From contig NZ_VOQQ01000001.1 in assembly GCF_007995055.1 (NCBI RefSeq), positions 1,364,001 through 1,428,000 on the forward strand: a DNA stretch of 64,000 bases, read 5' to 3'. The notes under the pieces were generated by a model that made no database searches, was not told the origin of the DNA, and was given only the letters and a program-made list of their open reading frames with translations. This document shows, in pieces, positions 18,393 through 27,390 of this stretch. This DNA comes from Sphingosinicella ginsenosidimutans (GTDB taxonomy: Bacteria > Pseudomonadota > Alphaproteobacteria > Sphingomonadales > Sphingomonadaceae). The position numbers and the translations under genes were made by a program. How positions within the stretch are numbered: the stretch's first letter is position 1; each line of letters begins with the position of its first letter.

Positions 18393-18468
18393 TGGTGCCC
18401 AGGGGCGGAATCGAACCACCGACACCGTGATTTTCAGTCACGTGCTCTACCAACTGAGCTACCTGGGC
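18393..18468 (-). tRNA. tRNA-Phe (GAA)
   Basis: The 76-base reverse complement folds as a full cloverleaf with acceptor GCCCAGG paired to CCTGGGC, D-loop AGCTCAGTTGGTAGAGC, anticodon loop CTGAAAA (anticodon GAA), T-loop GGTTCGATTCC and an encoded CCA end. Confidence 0.97.
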
Positions 18469-18494
18469 ATTTCCGCGAATGCGGAAAGCGCGGC

Positions 18495-18686
18495 CTATAG
18501 AGGGGCGTCGGGCTCTCTGTCCAGTATTTCGTCGGCGCTCGGTCCGGGCACGCGATAGGCGTCGCCGAGCCAGTTCAGCAGATCGCGGTCGCGGCAACCT
18601 TGGCCGCAGAACGGCTTGTGCTTCGGCATCGCCGGCTTGCCGCACAGCGGGCAGGCATTTTTGTCAGCTTTGGGCGCGGTGGACAT
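18495..18686 (-). CDS. yacG: DNA gyrase inhibitor YacG, zinc-binding
   Basis: The 63-residue protein has the two zinc knuckles of YacG: CPLCGKP and, after about 11 residues, FCGQGCRDRDLLNWL. The W-L-G-D-A-Y-R motif and an acidic C-terminus are typical. YacG binds GyrB and blocks DNA binding. The start overlaps the end of the RNase E/G-like gene by 23 bases, so the two are translationally linked, as is usual in this order of bacteria. Confidence 0.93.
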   Translation of the reverse strand: MSTAPKADKNACPLCGKPAMPKHKPFCGQGCRDRDLLNWLGDAYRVPGPSADEILDREPDAPL

Positions 18687-19644
18687 GCCCGGCGGATATG
18701 GCGAGCGCGGGCTCGGCCCGCAAGACGATCGGCGCCCCCGCCTGCCGTTCCAGCGCGGCGATCCACTCCGGCTGTGCCTCGATCCTGGCGATAACCGGCG
18801 GGGCGGCACTCAAGGTGACGGGCCCGCGCCCGTCGATCCGCCCGGCGCGCCGCGCGAGCGCGCGCGCCGCCGCGCCGGCCGGGTCTGCCCGGATGAGCTC
18901 GGGGATCGACGCGCGGGTGCGTCGGCGCACGATCTGGAGAAAGCCGAAGCCGTTGACCGCGGTGCGCTCGAAGGGCTGGGCAAGGATGCGGTCCACCGCC
19001 GCCGCCGCGGCCTGCCGATCGGCGCGGCCGCCCGCGGTCGGCAGATCGATGCCGATCGATCCGGCGATCCCGAGACGGCGAATCGCGCGGCTCGCCGCCG
19101 CCGCGCCGGCGACGGCCAGCGCCGCCGGATCGAGCGTCCCATCGACATCGAACAGGGTCATGGCCGGCGTCAGGCTCATCCGAAGCGCGCCGCCCGGAAA
19201 GGCGATCTCGCCGCGCGCCGCCTCCTCCAGCAGCTCCGACCAGCCCGACGCCTCGAAGCGATCGGGGCCGTGCGGCGGGAGGGGCTCCGGCGCCCCGATC
19301 CGGTCGTGCAGGGTCGGGCCCGGATGGAGCGGCGCGTCGGTCGCCCGCGCCTTCGCCCGCTTGGGCCGGCCAGGCTCGGCAACTGCCTCGCGAAGAATCT
19401 CGGCGTGAAACGCGGCGCCTTCGGTCAGGATCTTGGGGAGCGGTTCGATCAGCGCCTCTTCGCCGTGGTCGAGGACGGCGAGGCCGCGGCGCCGGGGGAT
19501 GAGGATGGTGGTGAGCCGGGCGGGGCAGACCGCACCGGCGCGCACGGCGCCGGGCAGCTCGATCGCCGCCTCGACGATCGCGCCATCTTCCACCAGGATC
19601 GCGCGGTTCTCGCCGATCCCGGCCTCGTAGAGCCATTCAGCCAT
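18664..19644 (-). CDS. RNase E/G-like protein
   Basis: The 326-residue protein corresponds to the catalytic-core type of the RNase E/G family without the long C-terminal scaffold. It shows the N-terminal S1-like opening (AEWLYEAGIGENRAILVEDG), a DNase I-like segment with the metal-binding FDVDGTLDPAAL, and the RNase E/G strand GSIGIDLPTAGGRADRQ. It is shorter than true RNase G (about 490 residues) and lacks an obvious zinc-link CPxC. It sits between maf and yacG. Exact substrate role is not clear. Confidence 0.82.
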   Translation of the reverse strand: MAEWLYEAGIGENRAILVEDGAIVEAAIELPGAVRAGAVCPARLTTILIPRRRGLAVLDHGEEALIEPLPKILTEGAAFHAEILREAVAEPGRPKRAKARATDAPLHPGPTLHDRIGAPEPLPPHGPDRFEASGWSELLEEAARGEIAFPGGALRMSLTPAMTLFDVDGTLDPAALAVAGAAAASRAIRRLGIAGSIGIDLPTAGGRADRQAAAAAVDRILAQPFERTAVNGFGFLQIVRRRTRASIPELIRADPAGAAARALARRAGRIDGRGPVTLSAAPPVIARIEAQPEWIAALERQAGAPIVLRAEPALAISAGHVHRAQS

Positions 19645-19650
19645 GGCCGA

Positions 19651-20217
19651 TCAGTCCAGCGGGTAGCCGGCGGCGCGAAGGAGCGCGCGCGTCTCGAACA
19701 GCGCCAGGCCCATGACGCCCGAGAAGGAGCCGCTGATGGCGCGGATCAGCGCCTCGGCCTGCCCCTGGATGGCGTAGCCGCCAGCCTTCCCACGCCATTC
19801 ACCGCCGGCGACATAGCCGTCGACTTCTTCGGAGGACAGCCGCTTGAAGGCCACGGTCGTGGTGGAGAGGCGGTGGCGTGCGCGGCCGTCGGCGTCGATC
19901 AGGGTGATCGCGCAATGAACCTTGTGCCGGCGGCCGGACAGCAAGGCGAGGCAGGCGCGGGCGTCTGCCTCGGCCTCGGTCTTGGGCAGGATGCGGCGGC
20001 CGGCCGCGACGACGACGTCGGCGGCGAGCGTCAGCGCGCCCGGCTCGGCCACCGTCGCCGCCTTGGCCGCCGCGACGCGCCGCGCATAGGGCGCCGGAAG
20101 CTCGCCGGCGAGCGGCGTCTCGTCGATGTCGGCGGGCACGATCGCGTCGGGCTCGACACCGAGGCGCCTCAGCAGCTCGAGCCGTCGCGGGGAAGAGGAA
20201 GCGAGGATCAGCCGCAC
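19651..20217 (-). CDS. Maf-family nucleoside triphosphate pyrophosphatase
   Basis: The 188-residue protein opens with the Maf signature LILASSSPRRLELL and has the conserved ADIDE, a KTEAEA segment, HKVHCAITLID and GYAIQGQA motifs. Maf proteins hydrolyse non-canonical or modified NTPs to NMP and pyrophosphate, and some subfamilies act on dTTP/UTP. It lies between infA and the RNase gene on the same strand, with six bases to the next start, so it is part of one operon. Confidence 0.93.
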   Translation of the reverse strand: MRLILASSSPRRLELLRRLGVEPDAIVPADIDETPLAGELPAPYARRVAAAKAATVAEPGALTLAADVVVAAGRRILPKTEAEADARACLALLSGRRHKVHCAITLIDADGRARHRLSTTTVAFKRLSSEEVDGYVAGGEWRGKAGGYAIQGQAEALIRAISGSFSGVMGLALFETRALLRAAGYPLD

Positions 20218-20271
20218 ATGCCCTGCCTTGTCCCGACGGCGCCCGCGCGCCCGACACGGGCCCCGCGGCGC

Positions 20272-20490
20272 TTATTTGAAGCGATAGGTGATGCGGCCCT
20301 TGGTGAGATCATAAGGGGTCAGCTCGACCAGGACTTCGTCGCCGGTCAGCACGCGGATGCGGTTCTTGCGCATCTTGCCGGCGGTATGGCCAAGGATTTC
20401 ATGGCCGTTTTCCAGCTCGACGCGGAACATGGCGTTGGGCAGCAGCTCCACCACCCGGCCGCGCATTTCGAGAAGTTCTTCCTTGGCCAT
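20272..20490 (-). CDS. infA: translation initiation factor IF-1
   Basis: A 72-residue single S1/OB-fold protein, [13 protein letters not shown] at the N-terminus and [16 protein letters not shown] at the C-terminus, nearly identical in form to IF-1 throughout bacteria. It binds the 30S A site in initiation. It heads the run infA-maf-RNase-yacG on the minus strand. Confidence 0.98.
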   Translation of the reverse strand: MAKEELLEMRGRVVELLPNAMFRVELENGHEILGHTAGKMRKNRIRVLTGDEVLVELTPYDLTKGRITYRFK

Positions 20491-20522
20491 TCACATCCTT
20501 GGGTCTGAGGGGACGGACGCCC

Positions 20523-22514
20523 TTAACGGGTCGGCGCCGAAATGGGAAGCCGCGACTGCCCATTGGCGGTCGCTGCGACTTGCGGCGCGTTGGTGCGGGC
20601 GGGATTGTAACGCGCCAGAAACGCCGCGACATGCTCGAAATAATCGTTGAGGTCGCGCGAGCGCTGGAAGCCGTGGCCCGCCTGCGGATAATAGACCGCC
20701 TCAACCGTTGCGCCGTTGCGGCGAAGCGCCTGTTCCATCCGCCGCGCCTGATCGATCGGGACGCGACTGTCGAGTTCTCCATGAGCGATAAGCACCGGCA
20801 CATGCATTCGTTCGGCGTGCTGGAGCGGCGAGATCGTGCCGAGGTCGACCGGCGGATCGCCCCGGATCAGGTCTCGGAAGCGGCGAAAGTAGCGCGGCGC
20901 CGAAAAGAGCGACCGGTCATGGCGCATCATCGTCTCCATGTCGGTTGGCGCGGCGAAGGCAATCGCGCAGCGATAGCGCTCGGGCTTGCGGATCGGCATC
21001 CACAGGGCGGCATAGCCGCCATAGGAGCTTCCCATGACGCAGACCCGCGCGGGATCGATCGTTCCCGCGCTGGCGAGCCAGTCCACCCCGTCTTCCATGT
21101 CGTCGATCATGCCCGATCCGAACTGCCCGATGCCCCGCTCCACCTCGGCTCGACCGGCGCCTGTCGAACCGCGGAATTGCGGCTGGAAGACGGCATAGCC
21201 CTGGGCGGCGAGGAACTGGACCTCGGGGTCGAAGGTCCAATGATCGCGCTCGAACGGACCGCCATGCGGAAGCAGAACGAGCGGGAGCCGCTGCGGGGCA
21301 GCGCCTACCGGCAGCGTGAGGTAGCCGCGCAAGGTCTCGCCGCCCCGGGCCCGATAGCTGACCACCTGCATCGGCGCGAGTTGTCGCTCGACGAGGCGAC
21401 CGTAGGGGCTCGCAAAGATCTTCATCCTGCGCGACACGCGGTCGAAGACATAATAGGTACCCGGATCGTCGGGCGATGAGGAATGGATCAGCAGCCGGTT
21501 GCCGTCGCGGCTTCGGCCAGCGAGGACGTTGATCCTGTTCGGAAAGGTCGCGTCGATCTCGCGCTGCAAGGAGGCGCGTGCGGGATCGAGCCAGCGGATA
21601 TGCGGCGTCGCGTCCTCGTAACGCACGCCGAGCAGCGTGCCATTTTCATCGGTCACCAGATCGGTCACGTCGGCTTCCGGCGCCTCAAAGACCTCGCGAC
21701 CGGTCTGGCCGCTGGCAAAGTCATATTCGAACACCGCGAAACGACCGGTGGGGCCGTTGGTGAGGACGAGGCCGTTCTCGCCCGAAGCGAGGAACAACGC
21801 CTTTTCCACAATGACGTCCTCATCGTCGGCCCGGCCGAAAGGATAGCGGTGCCACGGCGCGTCGGCGCTGGCGCGGTAGAGGATTCGCGTGCGCCCATCG
21901 CGATCCTCCGTGCCCGCTCGGACGGTACCGGTGCGATCCGCGAACCATTGGGTGATGCCGTCGCGCGGCCGCTCAACGAGCGTCGAGTCACCGGTGGCGA
22001 GATCAACGCGGTAGACGCCGGGCCAGTCGAGCGCGCCCGTTTGGCTGGACAGAAGCAGGAATCGACGCGCCGGATCGAGGTGAATGACCTGATCGAAGAG
22101 ACCGCCGTTTGGGCCCAGGATGCGATCCTGGTGGGCGTCGAGATCGTCGAGCAGCACCCGAATCACGGGAACGCGGAGGCCCGTCCCCTGGAAGCGCGCG
22201 ACGGACGTCGCTTTGATCAGCAGCCGGGAGTCCCCGGCCCAATCGACGTCGAGAAAGGTGTAGCCGTTCGACTGCACCAACCGCGGCGTCTGGCTGGCGT
22301 CGCCGTCGGCGTCGTAGATCGCGATCGCATTGGCGTCGCCGTTGCTGACGACCGCGGCGATCCTGTGGCCATCGGGCGACAGGGCGGCATCGCTGATAAA
22401 GGGGGCCGCCGCGAGCTCCTCCGCCGTCGGCGGTCGTGTCGGGGGCTCGGCCGCTCCCGTCGCCGAGCAGGCGAGCAGCAGTGCGGCCGCGCAGGCCATC
22501 AGTCGATAGATCAT
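20523..22514 (-). CDS. S9-family (prolyl oligopeptidase/acylaminoacyl-type) serine peptidase, secreted
   Basis: The 663-residue protein has an N-terminal export signal with a possible lipobox (ALLLAC at residues 11-16), a WD/beta-propeller-like region (about 35-400) and a C-terminal alpha/beta hydrolase domain. The nucleophile is Ser497 in GSSYGG, with Asp in the GELDSRVP region and His in QAGHGF near the end. An oxyanion segment HGGPFERDHWTF is present. S9 enzymes of this type cleave short peptides. It is divided from hppA by a terminator and is likely transcribed on its own. Confidence 0.92.
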   Translation of the reverse strand: MIYRLMACAAALLLACSATGAAEPPTRPPTAEELAAAPFISDAALSPDGHRIAAVVSNGDANAIAIYDADGDASQTPRLVQSNGYTFLDVDWAGDSRLLIKATSVARFQGTGLRVPVIRVLLDDLDAHQDRILGPNGGLFDQVIHLDPARRFLLLSSQTGALDWPGVYRVDLATGDSTLVERPRDGITQWFADRTGTVRAGTEDRDGRTRILYRASADAPWHRYPFGRADDEDVIVEKALFLASGENGLVLTNGPTGRFAVFEYDFASGQTGREVFEAPEADVTDLVTDENGTLLGVRYEDATPHIRWLDPARASLQREIDATFPNRINVLAGRSRDGNRLLIHSSSPDDPGTYYVFDRVSRRMKIFASPYGRLVERQLAPMQVVSYRARGGETLRGYLTLPVGAAPQRLPLVLLPHGGPFERDHWTFDPEVQFLAAQGYAVFQPQFRGSTGAGRAEVERGIGQFGSGMIDDMEDGVDWLASAGTIDPARVCVMGSSYGGYAALWMPIRKPERYRCAIAFAAPTDMETMMRHDRSLFSAPRYFRRFRDLIRGDPPVDLGTISPLQHAERMHVPVLIAHGELDSRVPIDQARRMEQALRRNGATVEAVYYPQAGHGFQRSRDLNDYFEHVAAFLARYNPARTNAPQVAATANGQSRLPISAPTR

Positions 22515-22560
22515 CTGCCCCCGATCCTTTTGCCAGGACCGATGCGATGATTAGAGCCTG

Positions 22561-22607
22561 AAAGGGAAAAGAAAAGGGCCTGCATTCCCCTTCCGGAACG
22601 CAGGCCC
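22561..22607 (-). terminator. intrinsic terminator after hppA
   Basis: GGGCCTGC-A-TTCC pairs with GGAA-C-GCAGGCCC around a short CCTTCC-type loop. On the minus strand it is followed by a pyrimidine-rich run rich in T (complement of 22561-22575). It lies about 25 bases past the hppA stop. Confidence 0.8.
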
Positions 22608-22630
22608 TCGCAACAGAGCGGAAGAACAGA

Positions 22631-24757
22631 TCAGCCGGCGGCGTGACCGGCCAGCGCCGCGAGCAGGAGCAATGCGACGATGTTGGTGATCTTGATCATC
22701 GGATTGACCGCCGGGCCGGCGGTGTCCTTGTAGGGATCGCCGACCGTGTCGCCCGTCACCGCGGCCTTGTGGGCTTCCGAGCCCTTGCCGCCGTAATGGC
22801 CGTCCTCGATATACTTCTTCGCATTGTCCCAGGCGCCGCCGCCCGAAGTCATCGAGATGGCGACGAACAGGCCCGAGACGATCACGCCGAGCAGCAGCGC
22901 GCCGAGCGCAGCGAAGCCCGAGGCCTGACCGGCAACCGCGGTGATGATGTAGTAGACCGCGATCGGCGCGAGCACCGGCAGCAGGCTGGGCACGATCATC
23001 TCCTTGATCGCGGCGCGGGTCACGAGATCGACGGTGCGGCCGTAATTCGGCCGGGCCGTCCCCTCCATGATCCCCGGATTGTCGCGGAACTGCGCCCGGA
23101 CATCCTCCACCACCGATCCGGCAGCGCGGCCGACCGCGGTCATGCCGATGCCGCCGAACAGATAGGGCAGCAGCGCGCCGAGCAGGAGGCCGACGATGAC
23201 GTACGGGTTGGAGAGCGAGAAATCGACCGGGACGCCGGGGAAGAATTCCCGAAGATCGGTCGTATAGGCGCCGAACAGCACCAGCGCGGCGAGCGCGGCC
23301 GAACCGATCGCATAGCCCTTGGTCACCGCCTTGGTGGTGTTGCCGACCGCGTCGAGCGCGTCGGTGCGATCGCGCACCTCATCCGGCAGGCCGGCCATTT
23401 CGGCAATGCCGCCGGCATTGTCGGTGACCGGCCCATAGGCGTCGAGCGCGACGACCATGCCGGCGAGCGCGAGCATCGCGGTGGCGCCGAAGGCGACGCC
23501 GATGACGCCGGCCAGCTGATAGGCCGCGATCACCGCGACGACGATGATGATCGTCGGCAGCGCGGTCGATTCGAGGCTGACGGCGAGCCCCTGGATCACG
23601 TTGGTGCCGTGACCGGTCTGCGAAGCCCGCGCGATCGAGCGGACCGGGCGGAAGTTGGTGCCCGTATAATATTCGGTGATCCACACGAGAGCGCCGGTCA
23701 GCGCGAGGCCGATCAGCATGCAGATGAAGAGCTTGGTGCCGGTGAGCGCGATCGTCGCGCCGCCGACGCCGGCGATGGTCGCGATCGTCGCGTCCATGTC
23801 GCCAAGCACATATTGGGTGGCGAAATAGACGGCGATGGCGCCGAGGATCGCGGCGGTCCAGAAGCCCTTGTAGAGCGCGCCCATGATCGACTGCTTGCCG
23901 CCCAGGCGCACCATGAAGGTGCCGAGGATCGAGGTGACGATGCACACGCCGCCGACGATCAGCGGAAGCGTCATCAGCTTGAGCAGCAGATCGGAGGATT
24001 CACCGGCGATGGTGAGCGCGACCGAGACCATCGTCACGCCGAGCGTCACGACATAGGTTTCGAACAGGTCGGCGGCCATGCCGGCGCAGTCGCCGACATT
24101 GTCGCCGACATTGTCGGCGATCGTCGCGGGATTGCGTGGATCGTCTTCCGGAATGCCGGCCTCGACCTTGCCGACAAGGTCGGCGCCGACGTCGGCGGCC
24201 TTGGTGAAGATGCCGCCGCCAAGGCGCGCGAAGATCGAGATGAGCGAGGCGCCGAAGGCGAGCGCGACGAGCGCGTCGACCACGGTGCGGTCGTTGGGGG
24301 CGTGGCCGCCCGGGCCGATCAGGTACCAGAAGAAGCCCGAGATCGCGAGCAGGCCCAGGCCGGCGACGAGCAGGCCCGTGATCGCGCCCGAACGAAAGGC
24401 CATGGTGAGCCCGCCCTGGAGCGAGGTCCGGGCCGCCTCGGCGGTGCGCACGTTCGCCTTGACCGACACGTTCATGCCGACGAAGCCGGTGACGCCCGAA
24501 AGGATCGCGCCGATCGCGAAGCCGACGGCCGAGATCGGCCCGAGGAACCAGGCGACGAGGGCGACGACGATCACGCCGACGATCGCGATCGTGCGATACT
24601 GGCGGGCGAGATAGGCCCGCGCGCCTTCCTGGACGGCGGCGGCGATGTCCTGCATCCGCTCATTGCCGGCAGGCGCCTTCAGGACCTGCAGAATGGTGAC
24701 GATGCCATAAAGCACTGCGAGCAGGCCGCAGGCGATGGCGATGTACACGACGTTCAT
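22631..24757 (-). CDS. hppA: membrane-bound proton-translocating pyrophosphatase, K+-independent type
   Basis: The 708-residue protein has about 16 hydrophobic segments and the diagnostic cytoplasmic loop [18 protein letters not shown]...[27 protein letters not shown]. The motif [10 protein letters not shown] carries lysine where K+-dependent enzymes carry alanine (GNTTA), which in this family marks K+ independence and, by family knowledge, a proton pump. It couples PPi hydrolysis to H+ export. The start is ATG at 24757 with CAGGGGG upstream, and a strong terminator follows. The 115 bases between this start and the thiL stop show no further gene. Confidence 0.97.
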   Translation of the reverse strand: MNVVYIAIACGLLAVLYGIVTILQVLKAPAGNERMQDIAAAVQEGARAYLARQYRTIAIVGVIVVALVAWFLGPISAVGFAIGAILSGVTGFVGMNVSVKANVRTAEAARTSLQGGLTMAFRSGAITGLLVAGLGLLAISGFFWYLIGPGGHAPNDRTVVDALVALAFGASLISIFARLGGGIFTKAADVGADLVGKVEAGIPEDDPRNPATIADNVGDNVGDCAGMAADLFETYVVTLGVTMVSVALTIAGESSDLLLKLMTLPLIVGGVCIVTSILGTFMVRLGGKQSIMGALYKGFWTAAILGAIAVYFATQYVLGDMDATIATIAGVGGATIALTGTKLFICMLIGLALTGALVWITEYYTGTNFRPVRSIARASQTGHGTNVIQGLAVSLESTALPTIIIVVAVIAAYQLAGVIGVAFGATAMLALAGMVVALDAYGPVTDNAGGIAEMAGLPDEVRDRTDALDAVGNTTKAVTKGYAIGSAALAALVLFGAYTTDLREFFPGVPVDFSLSNPYVIVGLLLGALLPYLFGGIGMTAVGRAAGSVVEDVRAQFRDNPGIMEGTARPNYGRTVDLVTRAAIKEMIVPSLLPVLAPIAVYYIITAVAGQASGFAALGALLLGVIVSGLFVAISMTSGGGAWDNAKKYIEDGHYGGKGSEAHKAAVTGDTVGDPYKDTAGPAVNPMIKITNIVALLLLAALAGHAAG

Positions 24758-24872
24758 TCAACGACCCCCTGGATTTCGTAAAAATGGTGCAGCGCCGCAG
24801 AGCGGGCGTGCCCGGTAGTGGCGCGCGGTGTAGAGAGGAAGCACGGCAAATTCAATCGCGCAAGCGCCCCGT

Positions 24873-25820
24873 TCACGCGCCATGCTCGAAGCCAAGCCGC
24901 GCCGGCAGCGCCAGCTCCTCGCCGCCATCGATCAATGTGAGGCCGGCCCCGCTGGCGAAGCGGCCGATGCGGGTGAGCGGAAGGCCGATCTCCTCGGCGA
25001 GCGCGAGCAGGCGCGCGGCCATGCCGGGGGGCGCGGCGAAAAGCAGCTCATAATCGTCGCCGGCCGCCGCGGCGTCGAGCCGCGCGTCCCGATCCGCGCC
25101 GCGCAGGGCCAGATAGTCTTCGGAAAGCGGCATGGCGTCGAGTGCGAGGGTCAGGGCGCATTCGCTCGCCACGGCCATGCGCTTCGCGTCGATCAGGAGA
25201 CCGTCCGAAACGTCCATCATCGCCGAAACGAGCGGGGCGAGGCGCAGGCCGGCCTCGAGCCGCGGGCGCGGGGTCCGATATCGCTCGATGAGGCCCTGCG
25301 GCCCGGCCTCGCCCGTCTGGAGCAGGGCGAGGCCCGCGCCGGCATCGCCGATCGTCCCGCTGACCCACAGATCGTCGCCGGCCTTCGCGCCCGCCCGGCT
25401 CGGCGCCGGGCCGTCGGCGCGACCGATCGCGGTGAGGCCGAAGGCGCGCGGCGCGCCGCCGGGCATCGCCACCGTGTCGCCGCCAAGGAGCGGCAGATCG
25501 AAGGCGGCGAGCGCGGTCCCGAGGCCCCGGGCGAAATCGCGGTCCCAACCGGCCTCGCCGAGCGCATAGCCGAGCAGGACCCCGATCGGCCGCGCGCCCT
25601 TTGCCGCGAGATCGGACAGGTTCACCGCGAGCAGCTTCCAGGCGACCTCCTCGGCGGGATCGTGGGCCAGATAGTGGACGCCCTCGACGATCATGTCGTG
25701 GGTCAACACCAGCGAGACGCCGCCGATGTCGAGCACCGCGGCATCGTCCATCAGCCCGCGCGCCGCCGGATCGTGGGCGAGCGCCCGAAGCGAATCGATG
25801 AAGGCGGCTTCGGCGATCAG
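24873..25820 (-). CDS. thiL: thiamine-monophosphate kinase, non-canonical start
   Basis: The protein has the ThiL/PurM-like motifs: the DDAAVLDI metal-binding opening, THDMIVEGVHY, NLSDLAAKGARP, GGDTV and MMDVSDGLLIDAKRMA, ending normally. It phosphorylates TMP to TPP. The first in-frame ATG is at 25751, but homology-type sequence (AAFIDSLRALAHDPAARGL) continues upstream to about 25820, where a CTG sits six bases after AGGA. No ATG, GTG or TTG occurs in frame before a stop at 25880. I therefore place the start at the CTG and give the ATG at 25751 as the fallback (292 residues). An inverted repeat directly upstream may have removed the original start. Confidence 0.85.
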   Translation of the reverse strand: MIAEAAFIDSLRALAHDPAARGLMDDAAVLDIGGVSLVLTHDMIVEGVHYLAHDPAEEVAWKLLAVNLSDLAAKGARPIGVLLGYALGEAGWDRDFARGLGTALAAFDLPLLGGDTVAMPGGAPRAFGLTAIGRADGPAPSRAGAKAGDDLWVSGTIGDAGAGLALLQTGEAGPQGLIERYRTPRPRLEAGLRLAPLVSAMMDVSDGLLIDAKRMAVASECALTLALDAMPLSEDYLALRGADRDARLDAAAAGDDYELLFAAPPGMAARLLALAEEIGLPLTRIGRFASGAGLTLIDGGEELALPARLGFEHGA

Positions 25821-25840
25821 CTTTCGTCCTGTCTTCGATC

Positions 25841-25907
25841 GTCCCGAGCGCAGTCGAGGGGCGCCGGCACGGAGTGATCATATACGCCCCTCGACTTCGC
25901 TCGGGAC
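25841..25907. repeat. REP-like inverted repeat between nusB and thiL
   Basis: Two 23-base arms (25841-25863 and 25885-25907) are reverse complements with a single mismatch and enclose a 21-base loop. The core is GTCCCGAGCGAAGTCGAGG. It can form a long RNA hairpin between the two coding regions. Its 3' arm lies 13 bases from the nusB stop. Confidence 0.85.
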
Positions 25908-25920
25908 AAGCGGCGTCGGC

Positions 25921-26376
25921 CTATGTCCGCACCTCCTTGGCGATCGCATCGAGGAGGCCGTTCACGAAGCCGGTCTCGCGCGCGTCGTAAAAGGCCTTGG
26001 CGACGTCGACATATTCGCTGATCGCGGTGGCGACGGGCACATCGGCGCGCGCGGCGAGCTCATAGGCGCCGGCGCGAAGGATCGCCTTCATCGGCTTGTC
26101 GAGCCGCGCAAGCGTCCATCCGGGGGCGAGCTTGCCGGTGATCAGGGCGTCGAGCTCCTCGCGGCGGGCATCGGCGCCGGTCACGAGATCGTCGAAGAAA
26201 TCGACCTCCGCCTCGGCATAATCGACATCGTCGATGGTCGCGCCGAGGCGATGATGGTGAAATTCGTGGAGCAGGCTCGCGATCGGCGTGCCCTCCATCT
26301 CCTGCTGATAGAGCGCCTGCACCGCGGCGAGGCGGGCGGCGGAGCGCGATTGCGAGCGTTTCGGGGTCGTGGACAT
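25921..26376 (-). CDS. nusB: transcription antitermination factor NusB
   Basis: The 151-residue all-helical protein shows the NusB opening RSAARLAAVQALYQQEM, the conserved LDKPMKAILRAGAYEL and ISEYVDVAKAFYDARETGFVNGLLDAIAKE at the end. It acts with NusE in rRNA antitermination. The ATG at 26376 is chosen; an ATG at 26388 just after the previous stop is possible. It lies directly after the hydrolase gene and before thiL. NusB-ThiL adjacency is common. Confidence 0.95.
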   Translation of the reverse strand: MSTTPKRSQSRSAARLAAVQALYQQEMEGTPIASLLHEFHHHRLGATIDDVDYAEAEVDFFDDLVTGADARREELDALITGKLAPGWTLARLDKPMKAILRAGAYELAARADVPVATAISEYVDVAKAFYDARETGFVNGLLDAIAKEVRT

Positions 26377-26390
26377 GGCCCGGGCCATAG

Positions 26391-27290
26391 CTAAGCCGTC
26401 TCGGCGATGAAATCCCGGATCGCCGCAATGACGAAGGCGGGATGCTCCCAGGGAATGAAATGGCCCGCATCGGGAGTCGCGGCGAGGGCGAGATCGTCGA
26501 CCAGCTCGTGGAGAGACTCGAGCTGGACGGGGAGCAGCGCCTTGTCGCGCAGCCCCCAGATCACGAGGACGGGCATGGTGAGGTGCGGGAACGGTGCGAG
26601 CGTCCAGGCCGGCGCCCCGGCCGCCTCGCCGATCGCCGGGACGACGATCTCGCTCGCCCGATACCAGTTGAGCATGGCGGTCAGCGCGCCGGGCGCGGAC
26701 CATTGGTCGAGATAGGCTTGCCGCTCTTCGGCGGGGATCCGGGTGAGATCCGTGTGGGCGCCGAAGGTCTTTTCGTAGAAGGTTTCGATGCCCATCGCCG
26801 CGATGGCGCGCTCCATCCCCGGATCGCGGAAGGCGCGGATATATTGCGAGGCGGCGCGCTGGTCCGCATCCTCGATCAGGCTTTTCTGGAAGATGAGCGG
26901 GTGCGGCGAATTGGCGATGACGAGGCGCGCGATCCGATCGGGATGGCGCAGCGCGGCGAGCCAGGCGATGGCCCCGCCCCAGTCATGGCCGACGAGGGTG
27001 AAGCGATCGACGCCGAGCGTATCGGCAAGCGCGATCAGATCGGCGAGGATCGTCTCGGTCCGATAGGCGTCGACGCCTTCCGGCTTGTCCGATCCTGCGA
27101 AGCCACGCTGGTCCGGCGCGACGACGAAATGGTCGCGCGCGAGATCGGGCGCGACCGCGCGCCAGGTGCGGTGCGATTCGGGAAAGCCGTGAAGGAGGAT
27201 GATCGGCTCGCCGTCCCGGGTGCCGCCAGTCTGGACGTTGAGCGTGACCCCGGTCGGGAGGGCGATGCGGTTGGCCTGGAGACTTGTCAC
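26391..27290 (-). CDS. alpha/beta hydrolase, epoxide-hydrolase-like
   Basis: The 299-residue protein has the oxyanion motif HGFPES, the nucleophile elbow GHDWGG with Asp103, and a C-terminal acid and histidine in the WGLRDKAL and DAGHFIPWEHP region. An aspartate nucleophile with HGFPE is the signature of epoxide hydrolases and haloalkane dehalogenases; cap-region tyrosines favour epoxide hydrolase. The physiological substrate is unknown. Confidence 0.88.
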   Translation of the reverse strand: MTSLQANRIALPTGVTLNVQTGGTRDGEPIILLHGFPESHRTWRAVAPDLARDHFVVAPDQRGFAGSDKPEGVDAYRTETILADLIALADTLGVDRFTLVGHDWGGAIAWLAALRHPDRIARLVIANSPHPLIFQKSLIEDADQRAASQYIRAFRDPGMERAIAAMGIETFYEKTFGAHTDLTRIPAEERQAYLDQWSAPGALTAMLNWYRASEIVVPAIGEAAGAPAWTLAPFPHLTMPVLVIWGLRDKALLPVQLESLHELVDDLALAATPDAGHFIPWEHPAFVIAAIRDFIAETA

Positions 27291-27340
27291 CCAAGGCCTC
27301 CGCGCGTCCCCCGCGTCGATCTAGGCGATGAATCCGTGCC

Positions 27341-27363
27341 GGCGCCGCTCCGCTTCGCTCGGG
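27341..27363. repeat. half copy of the REP-like repeat
   Basis: This stretch matches the right arm of the 25841-25907 repeat at about 20 of 23 positions, including CTTCGCTCGGGAC, and lies in the gap between the pirin stop and the hydrolase start. No clear partner arm is seen. Confidence 0.55.
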
Positions 27364-27390
27364 ACGAGCGGGCTTTGTGCCTTCCAGCCC

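Noticed and set aside
18393..18468. tRNA-Phe as an integration site for a genomic island
   Set aside because: No integrase or direct repeat of the tRNA end was found nearby, and both flanks are ordinary housekeeping genes.
22643..24781. Long open frame antisense to hppA (about 710 codons)
   Set aside because: High GC at third positions keeps the opposite strand free of stops. The translation is low-complexity Arg/Asp/Gly sequence with no fold or family, while hppA on the other strand is certain.
24758..24872. Extra small gene or riboswitch between hppA and thiL
   Set aside because: No frame with a start and ribosome-binding site, and no TPP or other riboswitch pattern could be recognised.
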